Of a stretch of 29,342 bases of DNA, positions 8,318 to 14,909 are shown one piece after another (positions within the stretch are counted from its first letter, which is position 1; each line of letters begins with the position of its first letter). The notes beneath the pieces were generated by a model. It did not search any database, had not been told where the DNA came from, and was given only the letters and a program-made list of their open reading frames with translations. The stretch is from Actinomycetes bacterium (GTDB lineage: Bacteria > Actinomycetota > Actinomycetes > Actinomycetales > Cellulomonadaceae), in contig JAJYTJ010000030.1 of NCBI GenBank assembly GCA_021793115.1, positions 1 through 29,342 of the forward strand, given 5' to 3'. The position numbers and the translations under genes are program-made.

Positions 8318-9499
8318 ATGCGTGCCGTCCGCCGCCGCGTGGCGGTGGTGACCGACTCCACGGCGGCGCTGCCGCCCGGGGCGGCCGAGCGGTGGGGCAT
8401 CGCCGTCGTGCCGCTCGACGTCGTCGTCGACGGCCGGCGGTTCACCGAGGGTGTGTCGCTCGCGCCCGAGGAGCTCGTCGCCGCGCTGCGCCGAGGTGCG
8501 CAGGTCTCCACGTCGCAGCCGGCGCCGGAGGCGTTCGCCCGGGCCTACGCGCGGGCGGCGGCCCTGGGGGCGGAGGCGGTGGTCTCCGTGCACCTCTCGG
8601 GCGAGCTGTCGGGCACGGTGGGCGCCGCGCACTCCGCCGCCGAGCGCGCGCCGCTGCCCGTGCACGTCGTCGACTCCCGCACGGCGGCCATGGCGCTGGG
8701 CGCGGCGGCGCTCGCCGCGGCGTGGACGGCCGCCGGCGTGCCGCCCGACGAGCGCCTCGTCGAACCGACCAGCCTGGCGCCCGGTTCCCGTGGGGTGGTC
8801 GCGGGGGCAGGCGCGGGGACGCCCGCGGGTGCGCACGACGAGGAGGCGCGCCGCCGGCCGGAGCGCCACCTGCCCGCGGCGCTGCGCCTGCCGGAAGGCC
8901 TGCGCCTGCCGGGCGGCCTACGCCTGCCGGATGGCCTGCGCCTGCCGGAAGGCATGCACCTGCCGGGCGGCCTGCACCGGTGGGAGGATGCGCACCTGCC
9001 GGAGGGGTTGCGCCCGGCCCGGGGCCCGCGCGGGTCGGGCGCCCCGCGGCGTGCGGCGCTGCCGGGGGCCGACGAGGTGGCGCAGGCGGCGCGCGCGGCG
9101 GCCGCGAGCGCGCAGGTGTGGTTCCTCGTCGACTCGCTGGAGCACCTGCGGCGCGGCGGCCGGCTCTCGGGACCGGCCGCGGCGCTCGGCACCGTCCTCG
9201 GGCTGAGGCCCCTGCTCACCGTCGCGGAGGGCCACGTGGTGGTCGCCGAGAAGATCCGCACGCGGCCCGCGGCCCGGGCCCGCCTGGAGGCCGTCGCCGT
9301 GGCGGCCGGCGGGCGGCACGAGCGCGTGCGGCTCGTCGTGCACCACCTCGGCGAGCGCGAGGCGGCCGACGAGGTCGCGTCCCGCATCGCCGCAGGCCTC
9401 GGGGACCGGGTGCGCGAGGTCGTCGTGTCGGAGGCGGGCGCCGTGCTCGGCGCGCACGTGGGCCCGGGCCTGCTCGCGGTGGTCGTCGCCCCCGCCTGA
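8318..9499 (+). CDS. DegV family fatty-acid-binding protein with repeat insertion
   Basis: DegV/FakB-type proteins bind a fatty acid between two alpha/beta domains. Here 393 residues, about 110 longer than usual. The N-terminal domain shows VTDSTAALP (11-19), VSTSQPAP (63-70) and HLSGELSGT (92-100), the lipid-carboxylate-binding motifs. The C-terminal domain resumes near residue 250 with VWFLVDSLEHLRRGGRLSG and ends VLGAHVGPGLLAVVV. Between them, residues about 147-248 are low complexity, including seven hexapeptide units of the LRLPEG type at 189-230. The start lies 5 bp after the leuS stop, so it is likely translated from the same mRNA. No fatty-acid kinase gene is nearby. The insertion may be a disordered loop; its role is unknown. 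Confidence 0.9.
   Translation: MRAVRRRVAVVTDSTAALPPGAAERWGIAVVPLDVVVDGRRFTEGVSLAPEELVAALRRGAQVSTSQPAPEAFARAYARAAALGAEAVVSVHLSGELSGTVGAAHSAAERAPLPVHVVDSRTAAMALGAAALAAAWTAAGVPPDERLVEPTSLAPGSRGVVAGAGAGTPAGAHDEEARRRPERHLPAALRLPEGLRLPGGLRLPDGLRLPEGMHLPGGLHRWEDAHLPEGLRPARGPRGSGAPRRAALPGADEVAQAARAAAASAQVWFLVDSLEHLRRGGRLSGPAAALGTVLGLRPLLTVAEGHVVVAEKIRTRPAARARLEAVAVAAGGRHERVRLVVHHLGEREAADEVASRIAAGLGDRVREVVVSEAGAVLGAHVGPGLLAVVVAPA
8882..9007 (+). repeat. 18-bp in-frame tandem repeat inside degV
   Basis: Seven consecutive 18-bp units such as CTGCGCCTGCCGGAAGGC begin at 8882, 8900, 8918, 8936, 8954, 8972 and 8990; the sixth is degenerate. Each encodes six residues (LRLPEG, LRLPGG, MHLPGG and similar), so copy-number change would keep the frame. 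Confidence 0.9.
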
Positions 9500-9596
9500 T
9501 CCGGACACCCGCGGGTCCAGCCGACCACAGCCCGTCGCGTGACCCACCTCGCTCGCCGGTGCGGTGGGCCCACCACCCGGCGCGCGTCGCCCCTCC

Positions 9597-9602
9597 TAGC
9601 GT
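9597..9602 (+). promoter_or_regulatory. -10 hexamer, leaderless start of comEA
   Basis: TAGCGT fits TANNNT and ends 6 nt before the GTG at 9609. A perfect 12-bp palindrome (GGTGGGCCCACC, 9563-9574) lies upstream, roughly where a -35 or operator could be. Confidence 0.5.
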
Positions 9603-9608
9603 GCGCGG

Positions 9609-10469
9609 GTGTCCTCGCCCGACCGGTCCGTCGCCGCGCGCCGGCTGCACGGCCTGGCCGTCGGCACGCCGCGCGACGTGCCGCCCGGTGACGGGTCCGA
9701 GCCCGAGGTCCCCCCGACGGTCGCCGGTCCGGCGGGTCGGGTCGCGGCGGCGGTCCGCGTCGCGGCCGACGACTACGCGCGGACGTACCCCGACCCACTG
9801 GCGGGGGTGGAGGAGGAGCCGCCACCGGGTGGCGTGCGGCGTGCGCGGGACGGTCGGCCGTTGCGCTGGTCCGTGTCCTGGCGTGTCGCCGGCACGGCCG
9901 CCCTTGCGGTGTCCCTCGTCGTCGGCGCCGTGGTGCTCCGGTCCGTCGCGCTGAGCCCGGGGGCGGCGGTGGACCTGCCGGAGCCGCTGGTCACCGCGGG
10001 GGGCGGGCTCGCGGCGGGCGCCACGGCGGGGCCGGGGGACCCGACGACCCCGGCGCCGCTGGTGGTCGTGCACGTCGTCGGCGCCGTCGGCGCGCCCGGC
10101 GTCGTGCGGCTGCCGAGCGGCTCCCGCGTCGTCGACGCGCTCGCCGCGGCCGGCGGGGCGACCGACGGCGCCGACCTGGCGCGCCTCAACCTGGCCCGGG
10201 TCCTCGTGGACGGCGAGCAGGTGGTGGTGCCCCGCCCTGGTGACCCCTCGCCGGCGGGTGGCGCGACACCGGCGCCCGGCCGGCCGGGCGCCGGCGTGGA
10301 CCTCAACACGGCGTCGCCGGCCGAGCTCGACCAGCTGCCCGGGGTCGGGCCCGTGCTCGCGCAGCGGATCATCGACCACCGCCCGTTCTCCTCAGTCGAC
10401 GAGCTCGACGAGGTCTCGGGCGTAGGGCCCACGCTCCTGGAGCGCCTGCGGCCCCTGGTGCACACGTGA
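9609..10469 (+). CDS. comEA: ComEA-family DNA-binding competence protein
   Basis: A 286-residue membrane-anchored DNA receptor for DNA uptake. Residues 1-90 are polar and Pro/Arg-rich (cytoplasmic). A single membrane helix spans about 92-112. An SLBB domain follows at about 150-210 (VHVVGAVGAPGVVRLPSGSR), then a Pro/Gly linker, and a C-terminal helix-hairpin-helix pair at 229-286 (DLNTASPAELDQLPGVGPVLA and SGVGPTLLERL), which binds DNA non-specifically. The GTG start at 9609 is fixed by TAGCGT 6 nt upstream. Its last four bases overlap comEC (GTGA), showing translational coupling. The long cytoplasmic N-terminal extension is typical of actinobacterial members. Whether the strain is naturally competent cannot be judged here. 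Confidence 0.93.
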   Translation: MSSPDRSVAARRLHGLAVGTPRDVPPGDGSEPEVPPTVAGPAGRVAAAVRVAADDYARTYPDPLAGVEEEPPPGGVRRARDGRPLRWSVSWRVAGTAALAVSLVVGAVVLRSVALSPGAAVDLPEPLVTAGGGLAAGATAGPGDPTTPAPLVVVHVVGAVGAPGVVRLPSGSRVVDALAAAGGATDGADLARLNLARVLVDGEQVVVPRPGDPSPAGGATPAPGRPGAGVDLNTASPAELDQLPGVGPVLAQRIIDHRPFSSVDELDEVSGVGPTLLERLRPLVHT

Positions 10470-11995
10470 CCGACCTCCGGCGCGAGGACGGCGACCACCC
10501 CGAGAGCGCCGACCTGCGGCTCGTGCCCGCCGCGGCGGCGGCATGGCTGGGTGCCGCCGTGACGGTCGCCCGGCCGTCGTGGATCGCCCCGGCCGCAGGG
10601 GTCGCAGCGGCCGTGCTCGTCACCGCCCCGGCGCTGGCGGTGCTCCCGGCGCTGCGACGTCGACGCCAGCCCGTGGCCCGGGTGCTGCCGGCGGCCGCGC
10701 TCGCGGCGCTCGTGCTGGTGGGCGTGCTGACCGTCGGGGTGGTGCTGCACCACGAGCGGTCCTGCGGGCCGTTGGCGGAGGCGGTGGCGGGGAGCTGGAC
10801 GGCGACCGTGCGCGGCGCGGTCACCGACGACCCGGTGCGGCTGCCCGAGTCCTGGACCGGGTCGGACCCGCGCGTGCGGTTCACGCTCGCGGTGGAGTCC
10901 GTCGACGCCCGGGGACGCTCGCGCGCCGCCCGCGGTGACGTCGTGGTCCTCACGGGTGGCGCGGCACCCGCCCTCGGGGCGACCGTCGTGGTCGCCGGGC
11001 GGCTGCGCCCGCCGTCGATCGCGACCAGTCGCACGCTGGGCACGCTCGTGTCCGCGGCGCCCGCCACGACGGTCCGGGGCCCGGTCGGCGTGGCGCGCTG
11101 GGTCGCCGCGGTGCGGGCGTCGGCACGGGACGTCGTGGCCCGCGTCCCGGGTGACGCGGGCGGTCTGCTCCTCGGCGTCGCCCTCGGCGACACCTCCCGG
11201 GTGGGGGACGACCTGTCGGAGGCGTTCGCGGTGGCCGGGCTCACGCACCTCGTCGCCGTCTCCGGCTCGCACTTCGCCATCATCGGGGCGCTCGTGGCCG
11301 CGGCCGCGGCGGCCTGCCGGCTGCCCCGCTGGGGTCGCGCGGGGGCGGTGCTCGTGGCGGACGTGCTGCTGGTGCTGCTCGTCGGCCCGCAGCCGAGCGT
11401 GCTGCGGGCGGCGGTCATGGGGTCGGTCGCGCTCACCGGACTCCTGGCCGGACGCCCCTCGCGTGGCCCGGCGGCGTTGGCGGCGGCCGTGCTCCTGCTG
11501 CTGCTGGCGGACCCGTGGCTGTCGGTCGACCTGGGATTCACGCTCTCCGTGGCCGCCACGGCGGCGATCGTGCTGCTCGCCGGACCCTGGACCCAGCGCT
11601 GGGCGCCACGGCTGGGTCGTGGGCCGACCGCCGCGATCGCCGTGCCGTTGGCCGCGCAGCTCGCGTGCGGCCCGGTGCTGCTCGCGGTCCGCCCGCAGGT
11701 CGGCGCCTACTCGATCCTCGCGAACGTGCTCGTCGCGCCGGCCGTCGGCCCGGCCACCGTGCTCGGCGTCGCCGCCGCGCTCCTCGCGCCCCTCTGGTCC
11801 GGTGGGGCGCTCGTGCTCGCCCACCTCGGGGGCGCGGCGTGCTGGTGGATCGCGGCCGTTGCGCGCACGGTGGCGCGCGCGCCGGGGGCCGCGCTCGGCT
11901 GGGCGCCCGGCGCGCTCGGCGTCGTCGCGCTCGCGACGGTCTCGGTCGCCGGCGCCGCGCTGCTCCACCGTGCGGGGCGTGACCCGGCCCGGTGA
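10466..11995 (+). CDS. comEC: ComEC/Rec2 channel protein without C-terminal hydrolase domain
   Basis: The inner-membrane channel that passes single-stranded DNA during uptake. 509 residues with many membrane helices. An OB-like periplasmic segment at about 100-190 (WTATVRGAVTDDPVR, VVVAGRLRPP) precedes the competence domain, whose hallmark LTHLVAVSGSHFAIIGALV lies at about 258-276 and PSVLRAAVMG at about 311-320. It ends in a last helix and HRAGRDPAR. The metallo-beta-lactamase-like nuclease domain found at the C-terminus of long ComEC proteins (about 750 residues) is absent, and holA starts 34 bp later, so it is not separated by a frameshift. The GTG start overlaps the comEA stop by 4 bp. 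Confidence 0.92.
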   Translation: MTDLRREDGDHPESADLRLVPAAAAAWLGAAVTVARPSWIAPAAGVAAAVLVTAPALAVLPALRRRRQPVARVLPAAALAALVLVGVLTVGVVLHHERSCGPLAEAVAGSWTATVRGAVTDDPVRLPESWTGSDPRVRFTLAVESVDARGRSRAARGDVVVLTGGAAPALGATVVVAGRLRPPSIATSRTLGTLVSAAPATTVRGPVGVARWVAAVRASARDVVARVPGDAGGLLLGVALGDTSRVGDDLSEAFAVAGLTHLVAVSGSHFAIIGALVAAAAAACRLPRWGRAGAVLVADVLLVLLVGPQPSVLRAAVMGSVALTGLLAGRPSRGPAALAAAVLLLLLADPWLSVDLGFTLSVAATAAIVLLAGPWTQRWAPRLGRGPTAAIAVPLAAQLACGPVLLAVRPQVGAYSILANVLVAPAVGPATVLGVAAALLAPLWSGGALVLAHLGGAACWWIAAVARTVARAPGAALGWAPGALGVVALATVSVAGAALLHRAGRDPAR

Positions 11996-12017
11996 CGTGA
12001 CCGTCGGTGGCGTCTGG

Positions 12018-12023
12018 CAGGCT
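12018..12023 (+). promoter_or_regulatory. -10-like hexamer, leaderless start of holA
   Basis: CAGGCT fits (T/C)ANNNT and ends 6 nt before the GTG at 12030, with no Shine-Dalgarno between. Confidence 0.4.
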
Positions 12024-12029
12024 GAGCAC

Positions 12030-13049
12030 GTGCCGCCCGCCACCCGCCGCCCGTCCCGAGCCGGGGCCTCCGGGGCCTCGGGACTGACCTGGGAGCAGGC
12101 AGGGCCCGCGCCGGTGGTGCTGGTCCGTGGCGCCGAGCCACTGCTCGTGGAGCGCGCGGTGGAGCGGATCGTCGCGGGCGCCCGGGCGGCGGACCCCGAG
12201 GTCGACGTCGAACGCACGGATGCCGCCGAGTACGCCGCGGGCATGCTCGCGGTCCTCACCAGCCCGAGCCTGTTCTCCGAGGCGAAGGTGGTCGTCGTCG
12301 ACGGCCTCGACCGCGCCGGTGAGGACCTGCTCGCCGATGCCCTGGGCTACGTCCGGGAACCGCTCGCCTCCGCGGTCGTCGTGCTCTGCCACGGCGGTGG
12401 CCAGCGCGGCAAGGCGTTGCTCGACGCGGTGCGTGCCTCCGGCGCGCCCGAGGTCGTCTGCGACCCGGTCACGGGCGACGCCGACAAGCTGGCGTTCGCC
12501 GCCGCCGAGCTGCGGCGCGCCGGGCGGCGCGCGGACCCGCAGGCGCTGCGTGCCCTGGTGGACGCCGTCGGCAGCGACCTGCGCGAGCTGGCCGCCGCCT
12601 GCGCCCAGCTGGTGGCCGACACCAGCGGCATCGTCGGCACCGAGGCGGTCGAGCGGTACTACGGCGGCCGGGTCGAGGCGAGCGGCTTCCAGGTGGCTGA
12701 TGCCGCCGTGGCGGGCGATGCGGGCCGGGCGGTGGCCCTGCTGCGGCACGCCCTGGCGACGGGCGTCGACCCGGTGCCCCTCGTCGCCGCGCTCGCCGCG
12801 CGGCTGCGACTGCTCGCGAAGGTGGGGGCCGTGCGCGGCCGGGGCACCGAGGCGGCACACGAGCTCGGCCTGGCGCCCTGGCAGGTGGACCGAGCGGTGC
12901 GCGAGCTTCGGGGGTGGACACCCGAGGGGCTGGCCACCGCGATCTCAGCGGTGGCGCGGGCCGATGCCGAGGTCAAGGGCGAGGGGCGGGATGCCCGGTT
13001 CGCGGTGGAGCGGGCGGTCCTGGCGATCGCGGCGGCGGCGGGACGCTGA
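12030..13049 (+). CDS. holA: DNA polymerase III delta subunit
   Basis: Opens the sliding clamp as part of the clamp-loader complex. 339 residues. The N-terminal domain has PVVLVRGAEPLLVERAVERI, then the SLFSEAKVVVVDGLDRAGEDL strand region typical of delta. The middle AAA+-like part includes AVVVLCHGGGQRGKALLDAVR, and the helical collar at about 205-339 contains GSDLRELAAACAQLV and ALLRHALATGVDPVPLVAALAAR. No functional Walker motif is expected in delta. The GTG start at 12030 was chosen because it follows CAGGCT by 6 nt and lies 34 bp after the comEC stop. The gene sits where actinobacteria usually have it, after comEC; the usual next gene, rpsT, is displaced about 3.2 kb by the accessory block. 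Confidence 0.93.
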   Translation: MPPATRRPSRAGASGASGLTWEQAGPAPVVLVRGAEPLLVERAVERIVAGARAADPEVDVERTDAAEYAAGMLAVLTSPSLFSEAKVVVVDGLDRAGEDLLADALGYVREPLASAVVVLCHGGGQRGKALLDAVRASGAPEVVCDPVTGDADKLAFAAAELRRAGRRADPQALRALVDAVGSDLRELAAACAQLVADTSGIVGTEAVERYYGGRVEASGFQVADAAVAGDAGRAVALLRHALATGVDPVPLVAALAARLRLLAKVGAVRGRGTEAAHELGLAPWQVDRAVRELRGWTPEGLATAISAVARADAEVKGEGRDARFAVERAVLAIAAAAGR

Positions 13050-13069
13050 CCGGCCGGCGGCGAGCACGC

Positions 13070-13762
13070 TCAGGTGCAGGCGGCGCCGAGCACGTCCCCC
13101 TGGAGCAGGTCGAAGCCGTAGGAGAGGGCCTGGCCGACGAGTCGCTGGTCGGCCACGTGCTCGGCCACCAGGCGTGCGCCGTACCGGCGTGTGGCGTCGA
13201 GCGCACGACGCGTCAGCCGCGCCATGTCGCGCAGGTCCACCTTGACGAAGTCCGCGAACGGCAGCATCGCCACCTGGTCGGGGGTCGCCACGTAGTCGTC
13301 GAGCGCGACGGCGTAGCCCTCCTCACGCAGCGCCGGGAGCCCCGCCAGCACCGCGTCGGTCGCGTGGACGGACTCCACCACCTCGAGCACCAGGCGCCCC
13401 AACGGATCCGGGAGCGGGCGGTCCCCGGTGAGGAACGAGCCGGTGACGTTGACGAAGACGAGCTCGTCGCCCGCCGGCCCGGCGCCGTCGAAGACCGAGG
13501 CGAGCACCGACGCGCTCGCGCTCTCCTGCCGCTCGTCCGCCCAGCCGTCGACACCGACCGCCAGCCCGGCCTCGGACCGGTACAGGTACTCGTGGCCGAC
13601 GAGCGTGCCCTCAGGCGTCCAGATGGGTTGCCGCGCGACGGGAAGCCGCGCACCGCTCGCCTGCTGGGGGATGCGCGGCGAGGCGTTCCGTACTCCGAGG
13701 GTCACGACGGATGGGAGGGCGCCGCGCAGCGTCCATGACGCGACTTCGGCCGACCAATCCAC
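13070..13762 (-). CDS. EAL-only protein with intact catalytic residues
   Basis: A 230-residue EAL-domain protein (c-di-GMP phosphodiesterase fold) similar to the EAL half of YuxH-type EAL-HDOD proteins, but without HDOD. After a 40-residue leader, VARQPIW opens the domain. The residues needed in active EAL enzymes all have equivalents: E58 in EYLYR (ExLxR), N105 in FVNV, E127 in VLEV, D155-D156 in LDDY, K174 in VKVD, E201 in AEHV and Q221 in LQGD. The loop after DD is DDYVAT and not DDFGxG, so regulation or dimerisation may differ. The GTG start lies 10 bp after the upstream paralogue's stop, which suggests an operon. It converges with holA. Activity is plausible but unproven. Confidence 0.82.
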   Translation of the reverse strand: MDWSAEVASWTLRGALPSVVTLGVRNASPRIPQQASGARLPVARQPIWTPEGTLVGHEYLYRSEAGLAVGVDGWADERQESASASVLASVFDGAGPAGDELVFVNVTGSFLTGDRPLPDPLGRLVLEVVESVHATDAVLAGLPALREEGYAVALDDYVATPDQVAMLPFADFVKVDLRDMARLTRRALDATRRYGARLVAEHVADQRLVGQALSYGFDLLQGDVLGAACT

Positions 13763-13772
13763 GGGGAATCCG

Positions 13773-14510
13773 TCACGGGAGCACAGGGCGGGCGTCGCTG
13801 CGGTCGAGCACGCCGGCCCGCGCGAGCAGATTGCCCTGGAACAAGGTCAGGCCCAGCTCACGGGCGTGCAGCAGCGCGCGCCGGTCCTCGACGTACTCGC
13901 CGACGAGCCGGGCACCGTGGGAGCTCGCGGCGCGCACGACCGGGACGCCCTCGACATCGAGGTCTCGCACGTCCAGCTTGACGAAGTCCGCGAAGGGCAG
14001 GTACTCGCGCTGCCCGGGACGGTCGGCGAACGCCGGGAGCGCGATGCGGAAGCCTTCGGCGCGCAGGCGCCGCAGGCCGGCCATGATCTCGGCGTCGGGC
14101 GGATCGGTGCAGCACACCTCGAGCACCAGCCGGTCGGGCCGGTGCGGCAGCGGGAGGTCGCCGACGAGGTAGGCCCGCGGGCAGCGGACGAAGAGGAGGC
14201 GGCCACGGGCGACGCGCTCGAGGTCGGCGCGGCCGAAGGTCGCCGCGAGGACGTGCTCGGTGGCGCGCTCGTGCTCGCGCTGGCTCCACGCGGACGCGAG
14301 CTCGGGGTGGTGGTCGGGGGAGCGGAACGACAGCTGGTACGCGAAGGTCCGGCCGTGCTCCGAGAAGATCGGCTGGCGCGCGACGAGGACCGGGATCCGC
14401 GCGACGTGCTCGGCCCACTCCCGCCGCAGCGGCTCGGGGATGGCTGAGTCGACCGCGGCGGCGAGCCAGGCGAGCCCGCCGTCGTCGCTCATGTTGGTCA
14501 CGCGCCCCAT
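13773..14510 (-). CDS. Degenerate EAL-only protein, likely non-catalytic
   Basis: A 245-residue paralogue of the downstream EAL protein; they share VARQPI, LVLEV, LPFADFVK(V/L)D(L/V)RD, GARLV(A/G)E and QG blocks. Most catalytic positions are lost: ExLxR is QLSFR (59-63), the metal Asn is R109, and the Asp pair is P159-A160. E131, K178, E205 and Q225 remain. It is therefore probably a binding or regulatory partner and not a phosphodiesterase. The start is uncertain: ATG at 14510 is used here; ATG at 14492 is also in frame and neither has a strong ribosome-binding site. Longer in-frame starts reach into the divergent peptide gene's promoter and are less likely. It is the first gene of a two-gene minus-strand operon. 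Confidence 0.78.
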   Translation of the reverse strand: MGRVTNMSDDGGLAWLAAAVDSAIPEPLRREWAEHVARIPVLVARQPIFSEHGRTFAYQLSFRSPDHHPELASAWSQREHERATEHVLAATFGRADLERVARGRLLFVRCPRAYLVGDLPLPHRPDRLVLEVCCTDPPDAEIMAGLRRLRAEGFRIALPAFADRPGQREYLPFADFVKLDVRDLDVEGVPVVRAASSHGARLVGEYVEDRRALLHARELGLTLFQGNLLARAGVLDRSDARPVLP

Positions 14511-14558
14511 GACACCACACGTTCGCCGGGGGGTCGCCTTCACGGGTGGGTGGAATTT

Positions 14559-14616
14559 GGGAAAGGTGGTCACAACGAGGACCACCCGACCGGGTGAAAG
14601 ACACCACCGTTTTCCC
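14559..14616. promoter_or_regulatory. Nested inverted repeats in divergent EAL/peptide region
   Basis: GGTGGTC (14565-14571) and GACCACC (14580-14586) form a perfect 7-bp inverted repeat with an 8-bp spacer. A wider pair, GGGAAA-GGTGGT (14559-14570) against ACCACC-G-TTTTCCC (14603-14616), is nearly complementary with a 2-nt indel. The region is non-coding and lies between the divergent EAL operon and the peptide gene, so these are candidate operators or RNA stems. Confidence 0.55.
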
Positions 14617-14649
14617 TGGCCGCGGAGGCAGACAACGCGTTCTCCGGCT

Positions 14650-14688
14650 GTCATCATGGGTATGACCAACCGGCACAACCCGTATGAC
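14650..14688 (+). promoter_or_regulatory. Candidate promoter/operator of peptide gene
   Basis: GTATGAC occurs twice, at 14660-14666 and 14682-14688, 22 bp apart. The first is also the right arm of an imperfect palindrome, GTCATCATGGGTATGAC (14650-14666). TATGAC at 14661-14666 could serve as -10, giving a leader of about 28 nt with AGGAG at 14690-14694. No good -35 is seen. Confidence 0.45.
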
Positions 14689-14700
14689 TAGGAGTCCGCC

Positions 14701-14829
14701 ATGTCCCGGATTGTCAAGATCGCCACCGCCTCCGCCACCATCCTCGCGCTCCTCGGCCTCGGCCTGCCCCTCGCGGAGGCAGGCGTGACGGCTGGCGGTG
14801 GCGCGGGGTGCTGCTGGACGGTGAACTGA
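14701..14829 (+). CDS. Small secreted peptide precursor, candidate pheromone
   Basis: A 42-residue precursor with a textbook Sec signal: basic start (SRIVK), hydrophobic core at 7-24 (ending LLGLGLPL) and a signal-peptidase-I site AEA at 25-27. Cleavage would release a 15-residue peptide, GVTAGGGAGCCWTVN, Gly-rich with adjacent cysteines and a Trp near its end. AGGAG sits 6 nt before the ATG. A hairpin follows the stop, and the next gene, 80 bp away in the same direction, is an HTH-TPR regulator of the type that binds signalling peptides in Firmicutes (ComR, Rgg, PlcR, Rap). I infer a pheromone precursor sensed by that regulator. The CC pair has no lipobox before it, so a lipoprotein is unlikely. 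I do not recognise the family. Confidence 0.72.
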   Translation: MSRIVKIATASATILALLGLGLPLAEAGVTAGGGAGCCWTVN

Positions 14830-14830
14830 C

Positions 14831-14862
14831 CGTTTCCGTGCCCGCGGAGCGGGCGAAAAACG
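14831..14862 (+). terminator. Hairpin between peptide gene and regulator
   Basis: GCCCGC (14840-14845) pairs with GCGGGC (14849-14854) over a GGA loop. An outer CGTTT/AAACG pair (14831-14835 with 14858-14862) extends the stem. There is no downstream T tract. It probably ends or attenuates the peptide transcript so that the small mRNA and the regulator are made separately. Confidence 0.5.
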
Positions 14863-14896
14863 CCGGCTGCCCCTGATGTTGGCTGCGGGTCACAGT

Positions 14897-14902
14897 TAGG
14901 GT
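14897..14902 (+). promoter_or_regulatory. -10 hexamer, leaderless start of HTH-TPR regulator
   Basis: TAGGGT fits TANNNT and ends 7 nt before the ATG at 14910. This argues that the regulator has its own promoter, independent of the peptide gene. Confidence 0.55.
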
Positions 14903-14909
14903 GACTCGC

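Noticed and set aside
9563..9574. 12-bp palindrome GGTGGGCCCACC before comEA as a separate operator
   Set aside because: Short palindromes are expected by chance in DNA this rich in G and C; no second copy or conserved partner is visible.
14511..14678. The longer N-terminus of the second EAL protein, starting at 14678
   Set aside because: The extra 56 residues have no domain character and would place the start inside the divergent peptide promoter.
14511..14700. A c-di-GMP riboswitch between the EAL genes and the peptide gene
   Set aside because: I looked for the GEMM-I core (CACGCACAGGGCAAACC and the GGGACGCAAAGCC segment) on both strands and did not find it.
14701..14829. The small peptide as a lipoprotein because of its CC pair
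   Set aside because: The cysteines follow GGGAG and not a lipobox, and lie about ten residues after a good signal-peptidase-I site.
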